Shown here piece after piece: positions 56,119 through 64,000 of a stretch of DNA of 64,000 bases. Each line of letters opens with the position of its first letter. Positions within the stretch are counted from its first letter, which is position 1. This DNA comes from Aquamicrobium zhengzhouense. GTDB taxonomy: Bacteria > Pseudomonadota > Alphaproteobacteria > Rhizobiales > Rhizobiaceae. Below the pieces are notes generated by a model, which was given only the letters and a program-made list of their open reading frames with translations, was not told the DNA's origin and searched no databases. The DNA is taken from contig NZ_JADGMQ010000001.1 in the NCBI RefSeq assembly GCF_016124105.1, forward strand, positions 302,707-366,706. The letters are read 5' to 3'. The position numbers and the translations under genes are program-made.

Positions 56119-56406
56119 ATGACCATCAATCCGTTGTCGCTTCTGACGCAGATTCGCGCGCCGTCGTCGTCTCCGACGAGGACGGAAAGCGCCGCGGAAA
56201 CGACCGAGATTGTTTATCGTCGGGAGATCTCGGCAATCAGTCCAGGATCGTGGGCGAATGCATATCAGGCGATCCGATCGCAGGAAGTCGCTTCATCGCT
56301 TGAGCATGGGGCGCAGCCATATGGGGATACCCGTGCGATCGTATCGGGTGTAGGCGTACCCGGCGCTTTGCAGGCATATGTCGAGATGATGGGGACGGAT
56401 GAGTAG
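56119..56406 (+). CDS. Small protein of unknown function
   Basis: 95 residues starting MTINPLSLLTQIRAPSSSPT and containing REISAISPGSWANAYQAIRS and GDTRAIVSGVGVPGALQAYV. No membrane segment or signal is seen. Codon use is like the neighbours with GC-rich third positions, which favours a real gene. It lies 105 bases after cckA on the same strand. No family is recognised. It could be a small structural or flagellum-linked protein, but this is a guess. Confidence 0.5.
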   Translation: MTINPLSLLTQIRAPSSSPTRTESAAETTEIVYRREISAISPGSWANAYQAIRSQEVASSLEHGAQPYGDTRAIVSGVGVPGALQAYVEMMGTDE

Positions 56407-56565
56407 CTGTTGCAATCGAGCAACAGCGTTAGTCCGCCACTTTTCCGCCGCGACTTTCTCCCGTACTCGCCATGTTTGCTAGGCAAGCAACAGTTCGCAC
56501 CGTTATGGTGTGGTCCCCCTGTGCCGCAAGGCGCGTGTCAAAACGAAAAGATCTCAGGTCCGCTT

Positions 56566-57405
56566 ATGTGTGAGAAGACCGAAGCCGGAGAGCTGCACGA
56601 ACGTTCGTCCGTGGGGCGCATGTCCAGACGCTTCTTCCTTGCTTCTGTGCCGGTATTCCTCGCCGGTTGTACGACATCTGGAAAGGTGCTGCAGGTAGCA
56701 TCCGGTCCAGATCCTTACTACCTGGCGATGTATGGCCCTCTTCCTGATGATCGCTTCCCGATTCCGGCTACGGACATTTCGAACGTCGAGCCTCGCTTCC
56801 TTCGTCAGCAGGTGGATTACCATCGCTCGGAAGTGCCCGGCACCATCGTGATCGACACAGCCAACCGCTTCCTCTACCTCGTACAGGAGGGCGGCAAGGC
56901 GCTGCGTTACGGAATCGGCGTTGGCAAGGAAGGGCTGGAGTTCGAAGGAACGGCGACGGTCGGCCGCAAAGCACAGTGGCCTCGGTGGACCCCGACGCAG
57001 AACATGATTCGTCGCGAGCCGGATCGTTATGCGAAATATGCTGGCGGTATGGAGCCGGGGATCACCAACCCGCTCGGACCACGCGCTCTATATCTCTACA
57101 AGGATGGCCGCGACACGCTTTTCCGTATCCACGGCACGACTGAGCCATGGTCAATCGGCCTCGCAGTCTCGTCCGGTTGCATTCGCCTGTTCTCGCAGGA
57201 CATCGTTGATCTGTATTCCCGCGTTCCGACGGGAGCTCCGGTTGTTGTGCTACAGAATGAGCCGCTGATGTATCCGCAAAAGGAGCTGCCAGCCTGGGTC
57301 GCGCGTCAGGTTAACCCTCAGCCGCCGGCGCCTGAACAGCTTGGCACCGTTCAGGATGCATCTGTGTCGTCCTCTGGGTTCCGTCGGCCGTCAGTAGGTA
57401 TCTAA
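56566..57405 (+). CDS. L,D-transpeptidase lipoprotein (ErfK/YkuD)
   Basis: 279 residues from the ATG at 56566. A GTG at 56611 or ATG at 56620 (MSRRFFLASVPVFLAGCTTS) would start directly at the signal. The signal has a twin arginine (SRRFFL) and a lipobox (LAGC), so it is a probable Tat-type lipoprotein. The YkuD domain has GTIVIDTANRFLYLVQEGGK and the catalytic HGTTEPWSIGLAVSSGCIRL. It acts on periplasmic peptidoglycan. It is the second YkuD enzyme in the window and much larger than the first at 16105. Confidence 0.88.
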   Translation: MCEKTEAGELHERSSVGRMSRRFFLASVPVFLAGCTTSGKVLQVASGPDPYYLAMYGPLPDDRFPIPATDISNVEPRFLRQQVDYHRSEVPGTIVIDTANRFLYLVQEGGKALRYGIGVGKEGLEFEGTATVGRKAQWPRWTPTQNMIRREPDRYAKYAGGMEPGITNPLGPRALYLYKDGRDTLFRIHGTTEPWSIGLAVSSGCIRLFSQDIVDLYSRVPTGAPVVVLQNEPLMYPQKELPAWVARQVNPQPPAPEQLGTVQDASVSSSGFRRPSVGI

Positions 57406-57411
57406 GCCGCC

Positions 57412-58725
57412 TCAATCAGCCGGGTCTTGCGGCTTCCCCCGCACGCTACGGCCGAAGGTGTAGCCAGTCTCGACTGCCTTGCCTCCGAATTTTTCACGAA
57501 GCGCGTCCATGGCCAACTCGGCCATGGCGCGCTTTCGTGCACCGTGATCCACCAGGTCAGGAGGATCTGCGCGCGCGTCGTCTACCAGATCGCTAACCCC
57601 AATCCCCAGCAGCCGAAATGATGTGCCATCCGCCTCTTTGCGCAGAAGCTCGAGCCCGGTAGCGAAAATCTTGTCAGCCAGTCGGGTAGCGTCGGGCAGT
57701 TGACGGTTGCGGGTGCGTATCCGGAAATCTGCCGATTTGAGTTTCAGGACGATTGTCCGCCCGGCGATCTCGGCCTTCTTCAGGCGGGTAGACACCGTCT
57801 CCGAAAGCGCTCTGAGAACCGGCACCAAGTCCTCGAGCGCAGTCAGATCATTATCGAATGTCGTTTCAGCAGAGACGCTCTTGGTTTCATGTTCGGGTTG
57901 AACCTTCCGGTCATCTTCCCCACGTGCGAGGTAGAATAGGCGGTTACCCAATGTTCCAAACCGCCGAATGAGGTCTTCGCGCTCCATAGTCTGCAGCTGC
58001 CTGATCGTGCGAACCCCCTCGCGCTCAAGCGCAGCAGCAGATGCCGTGCCCACTCCCCAGATCAAGGTCACCGGCTTGTCGGCAAGAAACTCACGGGCCT
58101 CTCCTTGACCGATGATGGAAAAGCCGCGCGGCTTCTGCATGTCGGATGCGATTTTCGCCAAGAACTTGCAGTAGCTCAGACCAACCGACACGGTGATGCC
58201 GATTTCGCGTTCCACTTGTTTCGCAAATTCGGCAAGCACAAGGGCCGGGGCTTTTCGATGGAGGCTTTCGGTACCGGACAGATCAAGGAAAGCTTCATCG
58301 ATTGACACGGGTTCCACCAACGGTGTCAGCGACTGCATCAGTGAGCGAACCTGACGCCCAGCCTCGGAATATTTCTCCATGTCCGGCTTGATGACAATCG
58401 AGTCAGGGCAGGCTTCGAGAGCCTTGAACATGGGCATTGCAGATCGCACACCCCGGATGCGAGCAATGTAGCAGGCCGTTGATACCACGCCTCTCTTGCC
58501 GCCACCGATGATGACCGGCTTGTCGCGCAACTCGGGGCGATCCCGCTTCTCTACCGCGGCGAAAAACGCATCGCAGTCGATGTGCGCGATGCTGAGGCGT
58601 TCAAGCTCAGGATGCGATACGAGGCGCGGGCTGCCGCAACTGCTGCAGCGGCGCGCAGCTGAAGACTGACGCGTGAGGCAATCGCGACAGAATCCGTATT
58701 TAGGAAGGATAGCTGTATCGCTCAT
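57412..58725 (-). CDS. dinB: DNA polymerase IV with N-terminal zinc ribbon
   Basis: 437 residues from the ATG at 58725 ([20 protein letters not shown]). A zinc ribbon with CRDC and CSSC pairs lies at about 13-31, before the Y-family core. Core motifs are [20 protein letters not shown] (metal-binding Asp near 50), [14 protein letters not shown] and the little-finger domain. It copies damaged DNA with low fidelity. The zinc ribbon is absent from E. coli DinB. It is convergent with the L,D-transpeptidase gene, six bases apart. Confidence 0.92.
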   Translation of the reverse strand: MSDTAILPKYGFCRDCLTRQSSAARRCSSCGSPRLVSHPELERLSIAHIDCDAFFAAVEKRDRPELRDKPVIIGGGKRGVVSTACYIARIRGVRSAMPMFKALEACPDSIVIKPDMEKYSEAGRQVRSLMQSLTPLVEPVSIDEAFLDLSGTESLHRKAPALVLAEFAKQVEREIGITVSVGLSYCKFLAKIASDMQKPRGFSIIGQGEAREFLADKPVTLIWGVGTASAAALEREGVRTIRQLQTMEREDLIRRFGTLGNRLFYLARGEDDRKVQPEHETKSVSAETTFDNDLTALEDLVPVLRALSETVSTRLKKAEIAGRTIVLKLKSADFRIRTRNRQLPDATRLADKIFATGLELLRKEADGTSFRLLGIGVSDLVDDARADPPDLVDHGARKRAMAELAMDALREKFGGKAVETGYTFGRSVRGKPQDPAD

Positions 58726-58789
58726 GGCGCCGGACAATTCAGGAACATCGTGACATTAGGCGATGCGTTTGAACGCAGCAAGGTTGTCG

Positions 58790-59080
58790 TCACGTGGTAA
58801 TGTCGAAACGATCATCGCCAAAGGGGAGGGTCCGAAGGGCCACCCTGACGTCCTCAGGTGCTGTCTCTGTCGCTTCGCAGAATGCTTGAAGCGTTGGCTC
58901 ATGCCCCATAATGAACTGCAGCACGCCGGCCAGAAAGCCTGGCTCCGCAGCGGCCAGTCTGATCTGTGCTGCATCGATGCCGCTGATAGCCAGAAAGCGT
59001 GGCATGAGCGTTGGATCGGCTGCAATGAAGCCCAGCGCAGAGATTGCGAGTTGCTCGGCTGCGTCACGATTGTGCGGCAT
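58790..59080 (-). CDS. DUF3572 family protein
   Basis: 96 residues from the ATG at 59080 (MPHNRDAAEQLAISALGFIA). The frame remains open upstream to 59263 but that part would overlap the divK start and has no family match. The core IDAAQIRLAAAEPGFLAGVL and DVRVALRTLPFG fit DUF3572. These small helical alphaproteobacterial proteins of unknown function are typically encoded divergently from divK-pleD, as here. Confidence 0.8.
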   Translation of the reverse strand: MPHNRDAAEQLAISALGFIAADPTLMPRFLAISGIDAAQIRLAAAEPGFLAGVLQFIMGHEPTLQAFCEATETAPEDVRVALRTLPFGDDRFDITT

Positions 59081-59262
59081 TGCTAAACCTTTATGCTCCA
59101 GGATCACGTTCAGGTTTAGCGCCGAGCTGATAAGCTTAGCAAGCCGAGCGTGTTCAGCAGGCGAGAAGGGCACAATTCGTTTGCCATTCGTCAATCTGAT
59201 TGCGCTAGCATCATCTGAATTCTTCTTGAGGGTGGTACAAAAGCGTACCGGACAGGGTTGCA

Positions 59263-59634
59263 ATGGCGAAGAAGGTGATGATCGTCGAGGACAATGAGCT
59301 TAATATGAAGCTCTTCCGCGACCTGATCGAGGCATCTGGGTATGAGACAGTCCGGACCCGGAACGGGCTGGAGGCGCTCGATCTCGCTCGTTCGCACAAG
59401 CCTGACCTGATCCTCATGGACATCCAATTGCCTGAAGTCTCGGGTCTCGAGGTAACAAAGTGGCTCAAGGAGGATGATGAGCTTCACTCCATCCCGGTAA
59501 TTGCGGTTACCGCCTTTGCGATGAAAGGCGATGAAGAGCGGATCCGGCAGGGTGGTTGCGAAGCCTACATTTCCAAGCCGATATCGGTCGCCAAGTTCAT
59601 CGAGACGATCAAGTCTTATTTGGGAGATGCTTGA
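59263..59634 (+). CDS. divK: Single-domain response regulator DivK
   Basis: The 123-residue receiver domain begins [20 protein letters not shown]. The phosphorylated aspartate is D53 in [14 protein letters not shown], with the switch threonine and lysine in [14 protein letters not shown] and [15 protein letters not shown]. Phospho-DivK acts through DivL to switch CckA to phosphatase mode and so lowers CtrA activity. Its stop overlaps the pleD ATG by one base (TGATG). Confidence 0.95.
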   Translation: MAKKVMIVEDNELNMKLFRDLIEASGYETVRTRNGLEALDLARSHKPDLILMDIQLPEVSGLEVTKWLKEDDELHSIPVIAVTAFAMKGDEERIRQGGCEAYISKPISVAKFIETIKSYLGDA

Positions 59635-61004
59635 TGACTGCTCGCATCCTTGTAGTTGATGACGTACCCGCAAACGTCAAACTCTTGGAAGCAAGGCTTC
59701 TCGCTGAATATTTCGAAGTTTTGACTGCTTCTAACGGCCTTGAGGCGCTGGAAATTTGTCAAGGCGGCAATGTTGATGTCGTCTTGTTGGACGTAATGAT
59801 GCCGGGGATGGACGGCTTTGAGGTTTGTCGCCGCATTAAGAGCGATATGGCGACTCATCATATTCCCGTCGTTATGGTCACGGCCCTTGATCAGGTAACA
59901 GATCGGGTGCGTGGACTTGAATCTGGCGCAGACGACTTTCTCACCAAGCCTGCCAATGACCTTCAGTTGATGACCAGGGTGAAAAGCCTCGTCCGTCTGA
60001 AGAGCCTCACCGACGAGTTGCGCCTGCGTGCCTCGACCACGCGCAGCATCGGGATTGAAGAACTCTTGTCACGACGAGCATCGGTGGACGAGTCGCTGCC
60101 GAAAGCGCTGCTGGTTGATGACAAGGATAGTTCCGTCGAGCGAATTTCTCGCATGCTGCGTCATCGCTGCGTGCTCGAGAGTACTGCAGATCCCCAGGCA
60201 GCCTTCATCACCGCCGCAGAGGGTGATTTTGACTGTGTGCTGATCAGCACCAATCTTACCAACTACGATCCGCTTCGGATCTGTTCGCAACTGCGTACGC
60301 TCGATCGGACGCGTTTTACCCCGATCATGCTGATCGCCGATCAGGGGGAGGATGCCCGGCTTGTCCGCGGCCTCGAACTTGGGGTCAATGATTATCTCGT
60401 TCGTCCTCTGGACCAGCATGAACTGATTGCTCGCATGGTCACGCAGGTGCGCCGCAAGCGCTACAACGATCATCTGCGTGCCTCTCTGGCCGAAACGATC
60501 GAGATGGCTGTCACGGACCCTCTCACGGGCCTCAACAACAGGCGTTACCTCGACACGCACCTTCAGACATTGTTCGATCGTGCCCAGTCACGCGGAACGC
60601 CGCTGTCGCTCATGATCGCAGACATTGATCGCTTCAAGATGATCAATGATCGGTGGGGCCATGACGCGGGTGACGCGGTCCTAAGGGAATTCGCATCCAG
60701 GATCAGGCGAAACCTGCGCGGAATTGATCTTGTTTGTCGATTCGGTGGCGAGGAGTTCGTTGTGGTGATGCCGGAGACGCCGGGCGATATCGCCGAGAAG
60801 GTGGCTGAACGCATCCGCAGCGAGATTGCGGCGACACCCTTCGAGATACCCGGTCACGGCGGCAATCAAGTCACGGTCAGTTTAGGTGTGGCGACCCTAC
60901 GCGACGGAGCCGACACAGTGCCGACGATGATCAAGCGGGCTGATCAGGCACTCTACCAGGCTAAGAATAGCGGCCGCAATCGCGTGGTCGCTGCAGCAGC
61001 GTGA
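59634..61004 (+). CDS. pleD: Diguanylate cyclase response regulator PleD
   Basis: 456 residues from the ATG at 59634. The first receiver has D53 in VVLLDVMMPGMDGFE. A second receiver-like domain (about 155-270) has no matching aspartate motif and serves dimerisation in PleD. The GGDEF domain (about 295-452) shows FGGEEFVVVMPET as catalytic loop and the inhibitory I-site RGID five residues before it. It makes c-di-GMP at the cell pole during development. It is coupled to divK. Confidence 0.95.
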   Translation: MTARILVVDDVPANVKLLEARLLAEYFEVLTASNGLEALEICQGGNVDVVLLDVMMPGMDGFEVCRRIKSDMATHHIPVVMVTALDQVTDRVRGLESGADDFLTKPANDLQLMTRVKSLVRLKSLTDELRLRASTTRSIGIEELLSRRASVDESLPKALLVDDKDSSVERISRMLRHRCVLESTADPQAAFITAAEGDFDCVLISTNLTNYDPLRICSQLRTLDRTRFTPIMLIADQGEDARLVRGLELGVNDYLVRPLDQHELIARMVTQVRRKRYNDHLRASLAETIEMAVTDPLTGLNNRRYLDTHLQTLFDRAQSRGTPLSLMIADIDRFKMINDRWGHDAGDAVLREFASRIRRNLRGIDLVCRFGGEEFVVVMPETPGDIAEKVAERIRSEIAATPFEIPGHGGNQVTVSLGVATLRDGADTVPTMIKRADQALYQAKNSGRNRVVAAAA

Positions 61005-61343
61005 CGCGCAGGCGAATCAAGGATTGCCTGCATACGCTTATTTACCTTGTTCTCGTGAAAACGGGACGCATGGTTAAGAACAGATTGATTTTAACCGTAG
61101 GTTGCGCAAGAGTTCCGTTGGGTAAGGGGGGGCTTTGTTATTTTGGCTCCCGAAATAGACACCCCATGATGCTCAGGTCCGCCGCATCTCCTGGGTCCGT
61201 GGGGTTGGCCGGTCGGATGCTGGCGTTCAGCGGCCTCCTCGTACCGTTGTCAGCGCCGATCGGCCCCAATTCTCAGTGAGCACTGCAGAAACGAAAACGC
61301 CGCCCTTTGGGGCGGCGTTTTCGTTAGTTCGGCGTAAGGAAGA
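61005..61343. other. 339-base intergenic region between convergent pleD and rpmG
   Basis: This is the longest gene-free stretch in the window. It begins with a ten-pair hairpin with one bulge (61008-61018 with 61022-61031), without a T-tract, and ends with a strong bidirectional terminator. A frame of 92 codons (61001-61279) overlapping the pleD stop has no recognisable protein features. The middle could encode a small RNA ending at the terminator, but no good promoter is evident to me. Confidence 0.4.
61290..61325. terminator. Bidirectional terminator before rpmG end
   Basis: Perfect 16-base arms (61290-61305 and 61310-61325) around TTTG. The arms carry AAAA/TTTT blocks near their bases, so both strands get a partial T-tract. 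It lies 18 bases past the rpmG stop on the - strand and 286 past pleD. Confidence 0.85.
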
Positions 61344-61511
61344 TTACTTGATCTTCGTTTCCTTGAACTCGACGTGCTTGCGCGCGATCGGGTCGTACTT
61401 ACGCTTGGTCATCTTGTCGGTCATGGTGCGGCTGTTCTTCTTGGTGACATAGAAGAAACCGGTGTCCGCGGTCGACAGGAGCTTGATCTTAATCGTCGTA
61501 GCTTTGGCCAT
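61344..61511 (-). CDS. rpmG: 50S ribosomal protein L33
   Basis: The 55-residue protein starts [20 protein letters not shown], continues [20 protein letters not shown] and ends [10 protein letters not shown]. It is the zinc-free L33 form without CxxC pairs. A much longer frame on this strand reaches 61874 but only the last 55 residues are a protein family. The divK-pleD-rpmG order is conserved in alphaproteobacteria. Confidence 0.96.
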   Translation of the reverse strand: MAKATTIKIKLLSTADTGFFYVTKKNSRTMTDKMTKRKYDPIARKHVEFKETKIK

Positions 61512-61591
61512 GTTCTTGGTCCGCTGTTCTCGGGGTCTCGTTGCCGCATCGGTGCGGGCGGCAGGCCCGGCTTGCGGAAAACTCGCGCGGA

Positions 61592-61619
61592 GACATAAAC
61601 GAGCCTCCGGAAATGTCAA
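61592..61619 (-). promoter_or_regulatory. Candidate rpmG promoter
   Basis: On the - strand a perfect TTGACA (61619-61614) is followed after 16 bases by TATGTC (61597-61592), 80 bases before the rpmG ATG. It overlaps the last codons of the upstream MFS gene. Confidence 0.5.
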
Positions 61620-62812
61620 GTCCGAGAGGTGCCTCCTCCCATGCGGCACACCGCCAAAAGCAGGTAACCGACGAAGAATACAGACAGGCTCCACGAGAAT
61701 CCGCTTGGGCCGAAGAAGTCCATGCCGACGCCAATGGCCTGGGGACCGACAAGCATCCCGATGCCGTAGCATAGGACGAACGCAGCATTTGCAGAAGCAA
61801 GGTCCCGACCGGACAGGCGCGAGCCCAGATGGGCAAGCCCGACCGTGTACAGGCCAGCTACCACACCGCCCCACGCAAAGAGCACGGCGGCGCTCAGAAG
61901 CCAGTTGCCCGCTATCAAGGGCAAGATCAGCACGCCGGCCAAGCCAACCACTGCGCAGATCACGAGCAGCGTTCTGCGGTCCTGCATACGATCGCTGATA
62001 ATGCCGAGGGGAATTTGCAGAAGCACATTTCCAAGACCAACGGCCGTAAGGAGAAGCGCTGCATCGCTTTCGCTATAGCCGATACGGGCACCGTAGACGG
62101 GGAAGAGTGCGAAGCCACCGGTCTCTACCGCCCCGAAGACGAGAACGGCGCCGGTGGCCATAGGAACCATCCAAATGTAATGCGCGAAACCAGACGAGGG
62201 CTCACCTGAGGTGGTCCCCATGTCCGGGCTTTCGCGTGAAGCTGCCAGAACCGGCAGAGCAGCAATCATCACCAAGCCGAACGCAATCCCGAAAGGCAGG
62301 AAACCTGACGACCCGACCTGGGAGAAAAGGAAAGGCCCGAAGGCAAAGCCGAGTGATAGGACGGTGGCGTATATTCCGAGCACCAGGCCGCGCTTGTTCG
62401 GCGGGGCGGAGGTGGAAATCCAGTACTCGGACAGGATGAATAGTGTCGTGAGTGCAAAGTGCAGCACAGCCCGAAGCGGAAACCACATCCAGAATGCGGG
62501 TACGAAATAAAACCCGATGAATGCGAAGCCGCCGAGCAGAATCATCGCCGTCATCAGCGGCACAACGCCGATTCGTGCAGCGAACGGTGTGACGAGAGGG
62601 GCCGCGGCTATCGAGGCGATTCCCGCGACAGCGGTGTTGGCCCCGATCACGGTCGATGAATAGCCGCGTGCCTCAAGAATTACGGACAGGAGCGGGACCC
62701 CAAGGCCAATTGCGATACCAACGACGCTGATCGATGCAACTGCTGCGGCGACCGATAACCAGCGAATGTGGGTGATCGCCTCTTCCTGAGCGGCCAGTGA
62801 ATCTGGTGCCAT
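61616..62812 (-). CDS. Major facilitator superfamily transporter
   Basis: The 398-residue protein has twelve hydrophobic segments in two halves. MFS loop motifs are partly visible: [15 protein letters not shown] between helices 2 and 3, and [20 protein letters not shown] in the second half. Family members export drugs or move sugars and metabolites. The substrate is unknown. The gene lies between rpmG and the NUDIX gene on the same strand, a conserved alphaproteobacterial order. Confidence 0.88.
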   Translation of the reverse strand: MAPDSLAAQEEAITHIRWLSVAAAVASISVVGIAIGLGVPLLSVILEARGYSSTVIGANTAVAGIASIAAAPLVTPFAARIGVVPLMTAMILLGGFAFIGFYFVPAFWMWFPLRAVLHFALTTLFILSEYWISTSAPPNKRGLVLGIYATVLSLGFAFGPFLFSQVGSSGFLPFGIAFGLVMIAALPVLAASRESPDMGTTSGEPSSGFAHYIWMVPMATGAVLVFGAVETGGFALFPVYGARIGYSESDAALLLTAVGLGNVLLQIPLGIISDRMQDRRTLLVICAVVGLAGVLILPLIAGNWLLSAAVLFAWGGVVAGLYTVGLAHLGSRLSGRDLASANAAFVLCYGIGMLVGPQAIGVGMDFFGPSGFSWSLSVFFVGYLLLAVCRMGGGTSRT

Positions 62813-62841
62813 GTAAAAGACCTGTGAAAAATGCGGAGTGC

Positions 62842-63606
62842 TTACAGTAGATCGCGCTGGAAGCGACTACCGCGCAAATAGTAAAATGGGACGGGTCCTC
62901 CCGGGGAGAGGTCAGGGTCGTTTTCAAGACGCTGCTCCAGATCCACCAGAACGGTGCGAGTTATGCCGGGGATGTCGGCAGATAGAGCTTCGGCGACGGA
63001 CAGCCACATGATCTCTTCGAGCTCGTCTGTGGGGCCGCCCTCCGGCAACTCTACCGCCACGTCGTCCCTGAACGCCGCGAGAAACCGGGTATCGTATCGT
63101 CTCACCCGACCAGGAGGTGTGATCGCGCGAGCGATGAAGCGGAGAGGGGTGAGGGTGGGGCACACGCCATTTTGAACAAAGCCCTGCCAATCTGGCTTGG
63201 ACGTCTTGAAGTCACCCATTTTGCCGATGAGAAGGCCTGCTTCTTCATAGGTCTCGCGGATCGCCGACATCGCAATCGCGCGGGCGCGGGTACGGCTGAT
63301 CCGCGGGCGGGCCAGCTTTTCTTCCTCGAGTGGATGAAGCGCATCGGCCACTTTGATACGCCCGTCCGTGGGGTCAGTGCGGCCACCGGGGAACACGAAT
63401 TTGCCGGGCATGAATGCATGCCTCATGTGACGCCGTCCCATGAGGACGCGCACCTGGCCTTTCGAGCGATCTAATAGAATGAGGGTAGCCGCATCGCGGG
63501 GACGCGATGGACCTGCGCCAAGTGCAGCGTCGCGTCCCTCCACGTGATCGACCTCGGCACGGCTCATCCCGGCCATGGTCCGGCGCAAAGCGCCGTCTCC
63601 CGTCAT
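62842..63606 (-). CDS. NUDIX hydrolase
   Basis: 254 residues from the ATG at 63606, which overlaps the DUF983 stop as ATGA. An upstream in-frame ATG at 63678 lies inside that gene. The NUDIX catalytic helix is AMSAIRETYEEAGLLIG near 125-140, with FPGGRTDPTDGRI as the preceding glycine loop and an insertion of about 35 residues between them, as in NUDT19-like enzymes. It hydrolyses a nucleoside-diphosphate-linked compound; the substrate is unknown. Confidence 0.85.
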   Translation of the reverse strand: MTGDGALRRTMAGMSRAEVDHVEGRDAALGAGPSRPRDAATLILLDRSKGQVRVLMGRRHMRHAFMPGKFVFPGGRTDPTDGRIKVADALHPLEEEKLARPRISRTRARAIAMSAIRETYEEAGLLIGKMGDFKTSKPDWQGFVQNGVCPTLTPLRFIARAITPPGRVRRYDTRFLAAFRDDVAVELPEGGPTDELEEIMWLSVAEALSADIPGITRTVLVDLEQRLENDPDLSPGGPVPFYYLRGSRFQRDLL

Positions 63607-64000
63607 GGATTCTGCATTTCCGGGTGGGTATCCAACGCGTCGTCCTGACCTGAGAAACCATGCATGCGGCATGCCCACTGAAGACCAACCACCCCGCCTT
63701 TTACAGGAGGCAGTGCAAGCAAGGTCATGATCAGCGTCACCGGCCCGAGATAGGCAAGGTGAGTCCAGACCGACCAGTCCACGATCGATTCGAATCCCAT
63801 ATACATGGCCACTGCGACGTGTCCGACGATCGTGACGACGAGATAGGCCGGTAGATCGTCTGCGCGGTGGTGGTGAAAGTCCTCACCACACTGATCGCAC
63901 CGATCAGCAACTTTCAGAAAGGCGCGGAACAGCTTGCCCTTGTTGCAATGTGGGCAGCGCGACATCATTCCGCGCATGATCGACTGCTTTACGGGGCGAT
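63603..64000 (-). CDS. DUF983 protein, start cut by the window edge
   Basis: The protein has a zinc-ribbon-like start (SRCPHCNKGKLFRAFLKVAD then RCDQCGEDFHHH) and two membrane segments (LVVTIVGHVAVAMYMGF, YLGPVTLIMTLLALPPV). An ATG at 63977 would give 124 residues. The frame stays open to the edge and reads RPVKQSIMRGMM just before, like the extended N-terminus common in DUF983, so the true start probably lies beyond 64000. Function unknown. It overlaps the NUDIX gene by four bases. Confidence 0.82.
   Translation of the reverse strand, partial: RPVKQSIMRGMMSRCPHCNKGKLFRAFLKVADRCDQCGEDFHHHRADDLPAYLVVTIVGHVAVAMYMGFESIVDWSVWTHLAYLGPVTLIMTLLALPPVKGGVVGLQWACRMHGFSGQDDALDTHPEMQNP

Noticed and set aside
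61008-61031. Hairpin directly after pleD as a terminator
   Set aside because: There is no T-tract after the stem; the strong terminator lies at 61290-61325.
61001-61279. 92-codon frame overlapping the pleD stop
   Set aside because: No recognisable domain, mixed composition, and only a four-base overlap start with no convincing ribosome site; left as part of an unexplained gap.
1-64000. tRNA, rRNA, CRISPR, insertion sequence or prophage
   Set aside because: I looked for cloverleaf-like repeats, regular spacers, transposase or integrase motifs and attachment repeats by eye and found none; a dedicated scan could still reveal a small RNA gene.

Overview
The window is 64 kb of alphaproteobacterial chromosome, most likely from the Hyphomicrobiales (Rhizobiales), probably a Rhizobiaceae-like genus. 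Four things support this: the rhizobial iron regulator RirA with its three cluster cysteines, the AcpXL/LpxXL very-long-chain fatty acid locus for lipid A, the CckA / DivK-PleD cell-cycle genes, and an alpha operon (rpsM-rpsK-rpoA-rplQ) without rpsD. DNA is GC-rich throughout with uniform codon use. I found no insertion sequence, prophage, integrase, tRNA, rRNA or CRISPR array. It reads as stable core genome.

Region 1 (1-14,560): the end of tuf, then the merged S10-spc-alpha superoperon in classical order (rpsJ to rplQ, including secY, adk and rpoA), all on the + strand and closed by a strong terminator. Several inter-gene gaps hold well-formed hairpins (rpsQ/rplN, rplF/rplR, rplR/rpsE, rplO/secY, adk/rpsM, rpsM/rpsK). 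A 16-codon mini-ORF sits between rpsJ and rplC and is coupled to the rplC start.

Region 2 (14,640-26,800): an M20 metallopeptidase, a small secreted L,D-transpeptidase, a three-gene molybdoenzyme operon resembling the cytoplasmic sulfite dehydrogenase SoeABC, and on the - strand the lipid A very-long-chain acyl locus acpXL-fabF2-fabF1-adh-lpxXL. That locus lacks the fabZ that usually follows acpXL, and one of its two ketosynthases lacks the catalytic cysteine. A periplasmic histidine-phosphatase-like protein with an altered active site follows.

Region 3 (26,880-48,290): catabolic and stress genes. These are an AEC transporter, gabD, an aldose epimerase, a KDG-type kinase, an exported FixH-like protein with a di-haem peroxidase lipoprotein, putR/putA, the iron genes hmuQ-hemP-rirA with recognisable RirA (IRO) and Irr (ICE) operator candidates, a GNAT enzyme, a DUF445 protein, a MarR regulator, an ALDH16-type double aldehyde dehydrogenase, deoC, adenine deaminase, a group III truncated haemoglobin, pseudoazurin, and an exported protein of unknown function.

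Region 4 (48,350-64,000): ycjX/ycjF, sixA, a DksA-family protein without zinc cysteines, a FliO-like membrane protein, the hybrid kinase cckA, a lipoprotein L,D-transpeptidase, dinB with an N-terminal zinc ribbon, a DUF3572 gene, divK-pleD, rpmG, an MFS transporter, a NUDIX hydrolase and a DUF983 gene cut by the window edge. CckA, DivK and PleD together make this a cell-cycle/c-di-GMP neighbourhood.
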